Assembly (NCBI RefSeq): GCF_014649915.1
Contig: NZ_BMTY01000003.1
Span: 139,778-203,777, forward strand
DNA length: 64,000 nt
DNA from: Streptomyces toxytricini
Lineage (GTDB): Bacteria > Actinomycetota > Actinomycetes > Streptomycetales > Streptomycetaceae
Direction: 5' to 3'
Every line of letters starts with the position of its first letter. The first letter of the stretch is position 1. Shown in pieces: positions 27,812-36,028 of this stretch. Position numbers and translations under genes: made by a program. The notes beneath the pieces were generated by a model. The model saw only the letters and a program-made list of their open reading frames with translations. It was not told the origin of the DNA and searched no databases.

Positions 27812-28365
27812 CCGCCCGCCCGTCGCCCGGCCCCCGGCCCGCAGCGCCGGCCGGCTCCGCCGTGCTGCGCCCCATGCGCTGGTGGGACATCGGGCCCGTG
27901 CTGGAACTGGAACAGGACCTCTTCCCCGAGGACGCCTGGTCCGCCGGCATGTTCTGGTCCGAGCTCGCCCACTCCCGCGGCCCGCGCGCCACCCGCCACT
28001 ACGTGGTCGCCGAGGACGCCGCCGGCCGCCTCGTCGGCTACGCCGGGCTCGCCGCCGCCGGCGACCTGGCCGACGTCCAGACCATCGCGGCCGCCCGCGA
28101 CCAGTGGGGGACCGGGCTCGGCGCCCGGCTGCTCACCGACCTGCTGCGCGCCGCCACCGCGTTCGAGTGCGCCGAGGTGCTGCTGGAGGTGCGGGTGGAC
28201 AACGCCCGCGCACAGAAGCTCTACGAGCGCTTCGGCTTCGAGCCGATCGGCTTCCGCAGGGGCTACTACCAGCCCGGCAACGTCGACGCGCTCGTGATGC
28301 GCCTTTCCGATCCCGCACACTCCGTCCCCGCGGACGGACCCGTACAAGGTGAGACCCATGGCTGA
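27808..28365 (+). CDS. rimI: Ribosomal protein S18 alanine N-acetyltransferase
   Basis: This is a GNAT acetyltransferase, 185 residues. Visible motifs are the acetyl-CoA loop [17 protein letters not shown] and [20 protein letters not shown], the latter typical of RimI. The first 20 residues are a variable Pro/Ala extension. The GTG start overlaps the tsaB stop, and its 3' end overlaps tsaD by 8 bases. RimI lies with the tsa genes in many bacteria, although it modifies S18 rather than tRNA. Confidence 0.92.
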   Translation: MTARPSPGPRPAAPAGSAVLRPMRWWDIGPVLELEQDLFPEDAWSAGMFWSELAHSRGPRATRHYVVAEDAAGRLVGYAGLAAAGDLADVQTIAAARDQWGTGLGARLLTDLLRAATAFECAEVLLEVRVDNARAQKLYERFGFEPIGFRRGYYQPGNVDALVMRLSDPAHSVPADGPVQGETHG

Positions 28366-29482
28366 CGAACCGCTCGTCCTCGGCATCGAGACCTCCTGCG
28401 ACGAGACCGGCGTCGGCATCGTCCGCGGCACCACCCTGCTGGCCGACGCCGTCGCCTCCAGCGTCGACGAGCACGCCCGCTTCGGCGGGGTCGTGCCCGA
28501 AGTGGCCTCCCGGGCGCACCTGGAGGCGATGGTCCCGACCATCGAGCGCGCCCTGAAGGAGGCCGGGGTCAGCGCCCGCGACCTCGACGGCATCGCCGTC
28601 ACCGCCGGGCCGGGGCTGGCCGGTGCGCTGCTCGTCGGCGTGTCGGCCGCGAAGGCCTACGCGTACGCCCTCGGCAAGCCGCTGTACGGCGTGAACCACC
28701 TGGCCTCGCACATCTGCGTCGACCAGCTGGAGCACGGCCCGCTGCCCGAGCCGACGATGGCGCTGCTGGTGTCCGGCGGGCACTCCTCGCTGCTGCTCGC
28801 CCCGGACATCACCTCCGACGTGCGGCCGCTCGGCGCGACCATCGACGACGCCGCCGGCGAGGCCTTCGACAAGATCGCGCGGGTGCTGCAGCTCGGCTTC
28901 CCCGGCGGGCCCGTCATCGACCGGCTCGCGAAGGAGGGCGACCCGAAGGCCATCAACTTCCCGCGCGGGCTGACCGGGTCGCGCGACCCCGCGTACGACT
29001 TCTCCTTCTCCGGGCTGAAGACGGCCGTGGCCCGCTGGATCGAGGCCAAGCGGAACGCGGGCGAGGAGGTGCCGGTGAGGGATGTGGCGGCGTCCTTCCA
29101 GGAGGCCGTGGTGGACGTCCTCACGCGCAAGGCGATCCGCGCGTGCAAGGACGAGGGCGTCGACCACCTGATGATCGGCGGCGGCGTCGCCGCGAACTCC
29201 CGGCTGCGGGCGCTGGCGCAGGAGCGCTGCGACGACGCGGGCATCGTCCTGCGCGTGCCGCGGCCCAAGCTGTGCACCGACAACGGCGCCATGGTCGCGG
29301 CCCTCGGCGCGGAGATGGTCCGGCGGAACCGGCCGGCCTCGGACTGGGACCTGTCCGCGGACTCCTCGCTGCCGGTGACGGACCCGCACGTGCCGGGCAC
29401 CGCGGGGGAGGAGCACAGCCACGGGCATGTCCACGACCACGACCACGTGCACGAGCTGAGCAAGGACAACCTGTACCAGTGA
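28358..29482 (+). CDS. tsaD: t6A37 threonylcarbamoyltransferase catalytic subunit TsaD
   Basis: TsaD transfers threonylcarbamoyl to A37 of ANN-decoding tRNAs. The 374-residue product starts [20 protein letters not shown] and has the metal-binding histidines in [18 protein letters not shown], the [10 protein letters not shown] loop and [13 protein letters not shown] use the ATG at 28358, with AAGGTGAG about 5 bases upstream. It has an unusual His-rich C-terminal tail ([14 protein letters not shown]) of about 20 residues beyond the family core. Its TGA overlaps the next gene's GTG. Confidence 0.95.
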   Translation: MADEPLVLGIETSCDETGVGIVRGTTLLADAVASSVDEHARFGGVVPEVASRAHLEAMVPTIERALKEAGVSARDLDGIAVTAGPGLAGALLVGVSAAKAYAYALGKPLYGVNHLASHICVDQLEHGPLPEPTMALLVSGGHSSLLLAPDITSDVRPLGATIDDAAGEAFDKIARVLQLGFPGGPVIDRLAKEGDPKAINFPRGLTGSRDPAYDFSFSGLKTAVARWIEAKRNAGEEVPVRDVAASFQEAVVDVLTRKAIRACKDEGVDHLMIGGGVAANSRLRALAQERCDDAGIVLRVPRPKLCTDNGAMVAALGAEMVRRNRPASDWDLSADSSLPVTDPHVPGTAGEEHSHGHVHDHDHVHELSKDNLYQ

Positions 29483-29754
29483 GCACCGTCGCGCTGATGT
29501 GGGAGGCCCGGGCCGCCGAGGGCCGCGGGCCGGAGCTGCTGGCCTGGGCCCGGGCGCAGGGCGCGGAGGGGGAGCCGCTGCGGCGGGAGGTGTTCCGGGC
29601 GCCGCAGGACCGCGTACTGGTCGTCACCTGGTGGGAGACCGAGGACGGCCTGGCGGCCGACCTGCCGGAACTGCCCGCCCCGCCGGCCGAGCTGATCGGG
29701 CGTCCGGTCCACCGGTGGCGCTTCGAGTCGGTCGAGGCGGTCCCCGGCCGCTGA
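29479..29754 (+). CDS. Small hypothetical protein coupled to tsaD
   Basis: The 91-residue ORF starts [20 protein letters not shown] at a GTG overlapping the tsaD stop (GTGA) and ends in [13 protein letters not shown]. The pattern [23 protein letters not shown] suggests a small alpha+beta fold like the antibiotic-biosynthesis-monooxygenase (dimeric ferredoxin-like) group, but that is only resemblance. Coupled translation with tsaD supports its being real. Function is unknown. Confidence 0.7.
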   Translation: MSTVALMWEARAAEGRGPELLAWARAQGAEGEPLRREVFRAPQDRVLVVTWWETEDGLAADLPELPAPPAELIGRPVHRWRFESVEAVPGR

Positions 29755-29937
29755 CCGGGGGCGGTGGACGGGGGCGGTGGACGGGGCCTTCGTGCACGCC
29801 GTCCACCTAGGGTCATGTGCATGACGCAGCACGGCGTCCGTCCGCTGCTCCGGCCCGCGGTCCGCAGGACGCCGCCGATCCGTGGGAGCTGCTGCGCCGG
29901 GCCGCCGGCCCGGTCCGCCGCCGCTGCTGCTGCTGCT

Positions 29938-29999
29938 GCCGGAGACCGTGCGCTGTGCGCCCGTCGCGCTCAAACGCCGCGCAGGCTGAAAGTGCCGGC
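29938..29999 (+). repeat. Left arm of a 62-bp inverted repeat
   Basis: This arm is the reverse complement of 30501-30562 with only a few mismatches and a one-base gap. Its core on the minus strand reads CACTTTCAGCCTGCGCGGCG followed by TTTGAGCGCGAC. That resembles an intergenic repeat I recall as frequent in Streptomyces genomes (TTTCAGCCCGTCCGGCG then TTTGAGG). Confidence 0.85.
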
Positions 30000-30500
30000 T
30001 CCGCCGGAAACCGCCAGCTCCGCAGGAAACCGCTCGAAACCGCCGGCGCCGCCGCGGCGCTGAGCCGCCCCGACGCCGCCACCCTCGGCGAGGCCACCGC
30101 GGCGCGCGTGGGCGCAGCCGCTCCCAGCCCGCCGCCGGCGGCGGGCAAGCGCTCCGCGCCCGGCGCGCCCGCGACCCTGCCGAGGCCGACGGGCCGGCGG
30201 CGGCGAGTAGGGCGCGCGGGATCAGCCCCTGGACGAGCCCGGTGTACGCGGCCCCGCCCGTGCGGGATGCCGCCGCGGCCGCACCGGCGGCGAGGAGGGT
30301 GGGGCCGCCGCTGCGGCCGGGCTGGTCGGCTGGTCGCCGATCGGCCTCGCGGTGGCCTCCGTCGAGGAGCGTGACCCCTGTGTGGTCCTCTTCGCCCCCG
30401 TGTACGCCGTCCTCGGCCTTGGGGGCCCCTGCCGACCGGGATCCGGTCCGCCCGCACAGCGCGGCGCGACCGGGAGGCGGCGTCCGCCTCGGCCGCCGAT

Positions 30501-30562
30501 CCGGCACTTTCAGCCCGCGCGGCGTTTGAGCGCGACGGGCGCGCAGCGCAGGAATCTCCGGC
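30501..30562 (+). repeat. Right arm of a 62-bp inverted repeat
   Basis: On the plus strand it begins CCGGCACTTTCAGCCCGCGC and ends TCTCCGGC. It pairs with 29938-29999, so the whole unit spans 625 bases with 501 bases between the arms. Confidence 0.85.
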
Positions 30563-30639
30563 GGGGCCGGCGCACCGCCGCCGGGCGCCCGCGCCCGGCC
30601 GCGCCAGGGTGCGTGCGCACCGCCGCCGGGTGCACGCCC

Positions 30640-31842
30640 TCACAGGGCGCTGACGGGCCCCCCGATCAGCATCGACGGGGCGCCCGCGACGCGGGTGAGG
30701 AAGACCGTCGCCGCGTTCGGGCCCTGCGGCTTGACCTTCCTGCGGAGCTCCTCCGGCTCGATGGCCGAGCCGCGCTTCTTCACCGTCAGGGTGCCGACGC
30801 CGCGCTCGCGCAGCAGCGCCTTCAGGGGCTTCAGCCCGAACGGCAGCACGTCGGTGATCTCGTACGCGGTCGCGTACGGCGTCGCGCGCAGTTCGTCCGC
30901 GGTGACGTAGGCGATCGTCGGGTCGATGAGCCGGCCGCCGAGCTGTGCGGCGACCTCGGCGACGAGGTGCGAGCGGATGACGGCGCCGTCCGGCTCGTAC
31001 AGGTACCGGCCCACGGGCCCGACCGGGGGCGGCGGCAGGGGGCCGGCGGCGTGCAGGGTGCGCGGCCCGGGCAGCAGGGTGGCCCGTACGGCGGGACCGG
31101 TGCCGGACAGGGCGTCCGCGGCCGCTGTGCCGAACCACAGGACGGCCTCCTTCACGTCGCCGTGGTCGGAGATCCACTCGGCCTCGGCGCCCGCGGGGAC
31201 GGCCTCGTGCGGGATCCCCGGCGCGATCTTGACGGCGCCGCAGGGGGTCGCGGCGGCGGCCCGGGCCGCCCAGGACAGCGGCGGGGAGTAGGCCTCCGGG
31301 TCGAAGACCCGGCCGCGGCCGCCGCGCCGGGCGGGGTCGACGAACACGGCGTCGTACCCGGAGGTGTCGACGGCCGTGACGTCCTCCTCGCGGACCTCCA
31401 CCAGGTCGGCCAGGCCCAGCGCCGCGGCGTTGGCGCGGGCGACCGCCGCGGTCAGCGGGTCGCGGTCCACCGCCAGCACCCGGATGCCCCGCCGGGCCAG
31501 GGCCAGGGCGTCGCCGCCGATGCCGCAGCACAGGTCGGCGACGCTGCGCACGCCGAGGGCGGCGAGCCGGCCGGCGCGGTAGGCGGCCACGGAGGCGCGG
31601 GTCGCCATCTCGGCGCCGCCGGGCGTGAAGTACATCCGGAAGGCGTCCTCCGCCCCGAACTTGGCCACCGCGCGCTGCCGCAGCCGGGCCTGTCCGAGCG
31701 CGGCGGAGACGAGCGGGGCGGGGTGGTCGCGGCGCAGCCGGGTGGCGACGGCGAGCTCCTTGCCCGGGTCGTAGTCGCGGAGGGAGTCCAGGAGGGTGCG
31801 GCCCTCCGGGGTCAGGAGGGCGGCGAAGTCTTCGGGGGTCAC
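30640..31842 (-). CDS. Class I SAM-dependent methyltransferase with THUMP-like C-terminus
   Basis: The 400-residue product has an N-terminal helical region (residues 1-90). A Rossmann methyltransferase domain follows, with SAM-binding motif I VADLCCGIGGDALALA (about 105-120), VLAVDRDP and YDAVFVDPARRGGRGRVFDPE. The C-terminal region (about 300-400, ending TLTVKKRGSAIEP... TRVAGAPSMLIG) matches the THUMP-like segment seen in this family, so an RNA substrate is possible but not shown. The GTG at 31842 lies 101 bases from the start of the first deacetylase gene, which diverges. Confidence 0.82.
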   Translation of the reverse strand: MTPEDFAALLTPEGRTLLDSLRDYDPGKELAVATRLRRDHPAPLVSAALGQARLRQRAVAKFGAEDAFRMYFTPGGAEMATRASVAAYRAGRLAALGVRSVADLCCGIGGDALALARRGIRVLAVDRDPLTAAVARANAAALGLADLVEVREEDVTAVDTSGYDAVFVDPARRGGRGRVFDPEAYSPPLSWAARAAAATPCGAVKIAPGIPHEAVPAGAEAEWISDHGDVKEAVLWFGTAAADALSGTGPAVRATLLPGPRTLHAAGPLPPPPVGPVGRYLYEPDGAVIRSHLVAEVAAQLGGRLIDPTIAYVTADELRATPYATAYEITDVLPFGLKPLKALLRERGVGTLTVKKRGSAIEPEELRRKVKPQGPNAATVFLTRVAGAPSMLIGGPVSAL

Positions 31843-31943
31843 CCGTTCATTGTCGGCCAGTGTGGGCCAGTCGATTGAAGCCCGGCCTCCGCTCCGCGGT
31901 GTCGCCGGGGCGGCGCGCGGGCGCGGTGCCAGGATGCGCTGCT

Positions 31944-32897
31944 ATGCAGCTAGTACGACAAAAGGAACAAAAGACGCTTCATGGTCGCCGGTCGACGGCC
32001 GGCCCCCGCGGCGGCCGGGCCGGGGTCGCGGCCGCCGCCCTGCTCGTCGCCGCCCTCGGCACGGCCTGCGGCTCCTCCCAGGACTCCGGCGCACCGGCCC
32101 CCGCCAAGTCCGGCAAGGGCGCCCAGGCGCCGGGTGCGGCGGGTGCGGCCGGCACCTACGCTGAGAAGCAGAAGGCCGCCCGGCTGGCGGTCGTCGCCGC
32201 GGCGAAGAAGTGGAAGCTCGACAAGCCGCCCCTCGTGGCCCCTCCGGCCCCCGAGGAGAAGCCGGAGATCACCACCCGCGACGGCTTCGAGGTCGACGGC
32301 CACGAAGAACTCCCCCCGGTCTTCACGACCGTTCCGACCGAGGACAAGGTCGTCTTCCTGACGATCGACGACGGCGCGGAGAAGGACCCCGAGTTCCTGA
32401 AGATGATGCAGGAGCTGAAGATCCCGTACACGGCGTTCGTCAGCGACTACCTCATCCGCGACGACTACCCGTACTTCAAGGCCATGCAGGCCGCGGGCGT
32501 CACCCTGAACAACCACACCCTCAACCACCGGTACATGCCGGCGCTCTCCTACGAGAAGCAGCGGGAGGAGATCTGCGGCCAGCAGGACACCATCCGGAAG
32601 ACCTTCGGCAAGCGGCCGACGCTCTTCCGACCGCCGTACGGCAACTACAACGAGGACACCCTGCGCGCGGCAAAGTCCTGCGGGATCAAGGCGGTTCCGC
32701 TGTGGAACGCCGAAGGCTTCCCGAACCGGATGGACTACCGTGAATGGGACCGGGACCTGCATCCCGGAGATATCATCCTCACGCATTTCCGGGGGCGCGA
32801 GGACTGGAAGGGCACCATGCCCGACATGATCCGCCACGTCATGAAGACCGTCACGGACAAGGGTTACGCCGTGGCCCGCTTGGAGGACTACCTGTGA
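31944..32897 (+). CDS. NodB-type polysaccharide deacetylase lipoprotein 1
   Basis: The 317-residue product has a lipoprotein signal with lipobox LGTAC (about residues 36-40), an Ala/Pro/Lys linker and a NodB homology domain. Catalytic and metal motifs are visible: FLTIDDGAEKD (Asp pair), NNHTLNHRYM (His pair), RPPYGNYNED and ILTHFRG near the end. Such enzymes remove N-acetyl groups from chitin-like or peptidoglycan sugars outside the cell. I use the ATG at 31944. Its stop overlaps the start of a second deacetylase in GTGA. Confidence 0.88.
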   Translation: MQLVRQKEQKTLHGRRSTAGPRGGRAGVAAAALLVAALGTACGSSQDSGAPAPAKSGKGAQAPGAAGAAGTYAEKQKAARLAVVAAAKKWKLDKPPLVAPPAPEEKPEITTRDGFEVDGHEELPPVFTTVPTEDKVVFLTIDDGAEKDPEFLKMMQELKIPYTAFVSDYLIRDDYPYFKAMQAAGVTLNNHTLNHRYMPALSYEKQREEICGQQDTIRKTFGKRPTLFRPPYGNYNEDTLRAAKSCGIKAVPLWNAEGFPNRMDYREWDRDLHPGDIILTHFRGREDWKGTMPDMIRHVMKTVTDKGYAVARLEDYL

Positions 32898-33781
32898 AGC
32901 ACGCGCGCCGGCTGACGGCTGCCACACTCGCTGCCGGCGCGCTGGCGCTGTCCCTCACGGGGTGCGGGAACAGCGTGGACCCGATCGAGCGGCTCGGCCG
33001 CAACACCGCCCGGTCCGAGTCCTCCGCCCCGGCCGGGGACCAGGGGGCCGGGCCGGGGGCCGCCTCCCCCCCGGCCTCCGCGGCAGGCGACCAGGCGTAC
33101 CGCAAGTGGGGGCTCACCGCGCCCGTGGCCTACGCCCCCAAGCCGGCGCAGAAGCCGGCCCTGCCGCCCGCAGTGCCCGGGAAGGCGCAGGTCGTGGACC
33201 GAATACCCCTGCCCCCGGGCGAGAAGACCGTCTTCCTGACCTTCGACGACGGCGCCGAGAAGGACCCCGAGTTCCTGAAGATGGCGGCCGACCTCAAGCT
33301 GCCGATCAGCATGTTCCTCACGGACAGCGCCGCCTCGTCCGACTACGGGCACTTCGAGAAGCTCCGCGACAACGGCTCGGGCAGCACCGTGAACAACCAC
33401 ACGCTGACCCACCCGAACCTGCGGACCCTGCCCTTCGCCGCGCAGAAGAAGGAGATATGCGGTCAGCAGGAGCGCCTGGAGAAGCGCTTCGGCACCAAGC
33501 CGCCCCTCTTCCGCCCGCCCTACGGCAACTACAACGACGACACGCTGAAGGCCGCCGCCGAGTGCGGCATCTCGCGGGTCGTGCTGTGGCGGGCGTCGAT
33601 GCAGATCAAGGACTTCCAGTACGCCGAGGGCTCCGGCCTCAAACCCGGCGACATCGTCCTCGCCCACTTCCGCGGCCCCGCCGAGCTCAAGGGCGCCACC
33701 GAGGTCCAGATGACCGCGAACATGCTGCGGAGCATCCAGGAGCAGGGCTTCCGCATAGGCCGCCTGGAGGACTACCTCTGA
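32894..33781 (+). CDS. NodB-type polysaccharide deacetylase lipoprotein 2
   Basis: This 295-residue paralog of the preceding gene has signal peptide LTAATLAAGALALS and lipobox LTGC. Its NodB motifs are FLTFDDGAEKD, NNHTLTHPNL, RPPYGNYNDD and VLAHFRG. The two proteins share the same motif spacing and the ending RLEDYL, so the pair arose by tandem duplication. The GTG start overlaps the upstream stop. Its last 10 bases overlap the 3' end of the convergent regulator gene. Confidence 0.88.
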   Translation: MKHARRLTAATLAAGALALSLTGCGNSVDPIERLGRNTARSESSAPAGDQGAGPGAASPPASAAGDQAYRKWGLTAPVAYAPKPAQKPALPPAVPGKAQVVDRIPLPPGEKTVFLTFDDGAEKDPEFLKMAADLKLPISMFLTDSAASSDYGHFEKLRDNGSGSTVNNHTLTHPNLRTLPFAAQKKEICGQQERLEKRFGTKPPLFRPPYGNYNDDTLKAAAECGISRVVLWRASMQIKDFQYAEGSGLKPGDIVLAHFRGPAELKGATEVQMTANMLRSIQEQGFRIGRLEDYL

Positions 33782-34395
33782 GGCCCTGACGGCCCCTGCC
33801 CGCACGGGTCGTGCGGCTCCCCGGCCTGCGGGCCGGTGCGGACGACCGCCTGGTCCCCGTGCGGGCCGAACAGGTGCAGGATCTCCACCGCCTCCGGGCC
33901 GGCCGGCCCGAACCAGTGCGGCTCGCCGGTGTCGAACTCGGCGGCCTCGCCCGGGCGGAGCATGAACTCCCGCTCCCCGAGCAGCAGCCGCAGCTCGCCG
34001 GCGAGCACGTACAGCCACTCGTACCCCTGGTGGGTGACGAGCCGCGGCTCGCGGTGGGCGAGCACCTGCTTGAACACCCGGACACGGCCCGGGTACTGGG
34101 TCAGCGGGACGAGGACGCTGCCGGGCTCGCGCCGGCGCGGCGTCAGGTGGACCCGCGGGTCGCCGGTCGCGGGCGCGGCCACCAGCTGGTCGAGCGACAC
34201 GCGGTGCGCCGCCGCGAGCGGCAGCAGCAGGTCCAGGGTGGGGCGGCGCAGGCCCGACTCCAGGCGGGAGAGCGTGCTCGGGGAGATGCCGGTGTCCGCG
34301 GCGAGCGCCTCCAGGGTGAGCCCGCGGGCGCGGCGCAGCGCGCGCAGGCGCGGCCCGATGGCGTCGAGCAGTTCCGTCAGCGAGTCCGCGTCCAC
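33772..34395 (-). CDS. XRE-cupin transcriptional regulator
   Basis: The 207-residue product has an N-terminal XRE helix-turn-helix (LRALRRARGLTLEALAADTG ISPSTLSRLE, about residues 18-50) and a C-terminal cupin domain (VTHQGYEWLYVLAGELRLLL; FDTGEPHWFGP). Cupin-linked XRE proteins usually sense small ligands and repress a nearby gene. I chose the GTG at 34395 because homology begins just after it. A 19-base palindrome lies 7 bases upstream of that start, and an MFS exporter gene diverges 95 bases away, its likely target. Confidence 0.85.
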   Translation of the reverse strand: MDADSLTELLDAIGPRLRALRRARGLTLEALAADTGISPSTLSRLESGLRRPTLDLLLPLAAAHRVSLDQLVAAPATGDPRVHLTPRRREPGSVLVPLTQYPGRVRVFKQVLAHREPRLVTHQGYEWLYVLAGELRLLLGEREFMLRPGEAAEFDTGEPHWFGPAGPEAVEILHLFGPHGDQAVVRTGPQAGEPHDPCGQGPSGPQR

Positions 34396-34402
34396 GGCTC
34401 CA

Positions 34403-34421
34403 TTTTGCGGTCTCCGCAAAA
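34403..34421. promoter_or_regulatory. Palindromic operator between the XRE regulator and the MFS gene
   Basis: TTTTGCGGTCTCCGCAAAA has perfect 8-base arms around TCT. It sits between the divergent regulator (start 34395) and the transporter (start 34491), in AT-richer sequence than its surroundings. It fits an operator for the XRE-cupin protein; binding is inferred. Confidence 0.7.
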
Positions 34422-34490
34422 CTCCTCCGCGGGCGGCGTGGGCCGGTCCGAGCATGGGCCGGCAGACCCTCCCGAAGGAAGGCGGACCCC

Positions 34491-36017
34491 GTGACGACGA
34501 CCCCGAACCCGGCCGCGGCCCCGGCCCCGCGCCCGGCCCCGCATCCGGCCCCGGTTCCGATACGACCTCCGGGGCCGGACCCCGTACGGCGTCCCGGGCC
34601 GGACCCGGTGCCGCAGGCCGGGCCGGATCCCGGGGCGGTCGTCGCAGCCGCCGCGCGCCGCCGCTGGACCGTGCTGGCCGTGTGCGCGCTGAGCATGTTC
34701 CTGGTCGGCGTCGACACCACCATCGTCAACGTCGCCCTGCCCGCGATCGGCCGCGGCCTCGGCACCGATACCCGCGGCCTGGAATGGGCCGTGGACGCCT
34801 ACACCGTGGTCCTCGCCGGCCTGCTGATCGCCTCCGGCGCGCTCGCGGACCGCTTCGGGCGGCGGCGCGTCTTCCGCCTCGGCTTGGTCCTCTTCGGCGC
34901 CTCCTCGCTGGCCTGCGCGTTCGCGCCCTCCCTCGGCTTCCTGATCGCGGCGCGCGCCGTCCAGGGCGCCGGCGCCTCGATGCTCAGCCCGGTCGCCCTG
35001 GCGATCGTGGTCAGCGCGATGCCCGACCCGCGGGAGCGGGCCCGCGCGATCGGCATCTGGGCCTCCGTGTTCGGGCTGAGCATGGCGGCCGGGCCGGTCG
35101 CCGGCGGGGCGCTGATCGGCGCCTTCGGCTGGCGGTCGGTGTTCTGGATCAACGCGCCGGTCGTCGCCGCCGCGCTCGTCCTCGTGGCGCTGTTCGTGCC
35201 CGAGTCCCGCGGGCAGCGCGCCCGCCCGATCGACCTGCCCGGCCAGGTGCTCCTGATCCTCGCCCTGTGCGCATCGGTCGGCGTCCTGATCGAGGCGCCC
35301 CGCCTCGGCTGGACCTCGCCGTGGGTGCTCGCCGGCTGCGCCGGGGCCGTCGCGTCGGCCGCCGGCTTCGCGGCGGTCGAGCGCCGCCGGGCCGAGCCGC
35401 TGATGGACCTCGCCCTGTTCCGCCGGCCGCCGTTCGCCGCCGCCGTTCTGGGCGCCGCCGCGGTGTTCACCGCCCTGACCGCGACCCTCCTGCTCGGCAC
35501 CTTCCACCTCCAGCACGGCCTCGGCCGGACGCCGCTCGCCGCGGGCCTCGCGACCCTGCCCATGGCGCTCGGCGCGACCGTGTGCGCCCCCTGGGCCGGC
35601 CGCATGGCGGGCCGCTCGGGGCCGCGCCTCCCGCTGCTGCTGGCGGGGGCGTTCACCGCGGCCGGCGGGCTGTGCGGGGCCGTCGTCGGCCCCGGGGCCG
35701 GGACCGGCGTACTGCCGCTGCTCGCGGCGAACCTGCTCGCCGGGATCGGGTTCGGCTTCGCCAACGCCCCGCTGACGAACACGGCCGTCGGCGGGCTGCC
35801 GCCCTCGCGGGCCGGGGTCGCCGGGGCGATCACCTCCACCGCCCGGCAGGTCGGCTCCGCGGTCGGCATCGCCGTCGCCGGCGGTCTCGTCGCCGACGCC
35901 GCCCCGGCGGCCCTAGCCGGGGCCTCCCGGCCGGGCTGGCTGCTCGTGGCGGGCTGCGGGCTCGTGCTGCTCCTCGCGGCCCGCGCCTCCCGCGCCGCGG
36001 CCGCGCCGGGCGCCTGA
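34491..36017 (+). CDS. DHA2-type MFS drug/solute exporter
   Basis: The 508-residue product has a long Pro-rich cytoplasmic N-terminus (residues 1-50) and about 14 transmembrane segments. It carries LVGVDTTIVNVALPAIG in the first segment, the loop motif GALADRFGRRRVF and RAVQGAGASMLSP. These identify the 14-span drug:H+ antiporter branch (EmrB/QacA type). The substrate is unknown. The GTG at 34491 has GAAGGAAGG about 8 bases upstream. It diverges from the XRE-cupin regulator and is probably repressed by it. Confidence 0.88.
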   Translation: MTTTPNPAAAPAPRPAPHPAPVPIRPPGPDPVRRPGPDPVPQAGPDPGAVVAAAARRRWTVLAVCALSMFLVGVDTTIVNVALPAIGRGLGTDTRGLEWAVDAYTVVLAGLLIASGALADRFGRRRVFRLGLVLFGASSLACAFAPSLGFLIAARAVQGAGASMLSPVALAIVVSAMPDPRERARAIGIWASVFGLSMAAGPVAGGALIGAFGWRSVFWINAPVVAAALVLVALFVPESRGQRARPIDLPGQVLLILALCASVGVLIEAPRLGWTSPWVLAGCAGAVASAAGFAAVERRRAEPLMDLALFRRPPFAAAVLGAAAVFTALTATLLLGTFHLQHGLGRTPLAAGLATLPMALGATVCAPWAGRMAGRSGPRLPLLLAGAFTAAGGLCGAVVGPGAGTGVLPLLAANLLAGIGFGFANAPLTNTAVGGLPPSRAGVAGAITSTARQVGSAVGIAVAGGLVADAAPAALAGASRPGWLLVAGCGLVLLLAARASRAAAAPGA

Positions 36018-36028
36018 GGCCCGCCGGG

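Larger units (their letters stand above)
29755..30639. other. 885-base gene-free region with a large inverted repeat
   Basis: Open frames here exist on both strands but are Arg/Pro/Ala-rich with no recognisable family, as expected from high GC. The region holds the inverted repeat at 29938-29999 and 30501-30562 and a run of about six GCT/CTG triplets near 29922-29940. The 501 bases between the arms may be a decayed gene; I could not identify a parent. Confidence 0.7.

Noticed and set aside
29817..30374. Possible Arg/Pro-rich gene in the gap after tsaD
   Set aside because: It has no ribosome-binding site and no family, spans one arm of the inverted repeat, and overlaps equally open frames on the other strand.
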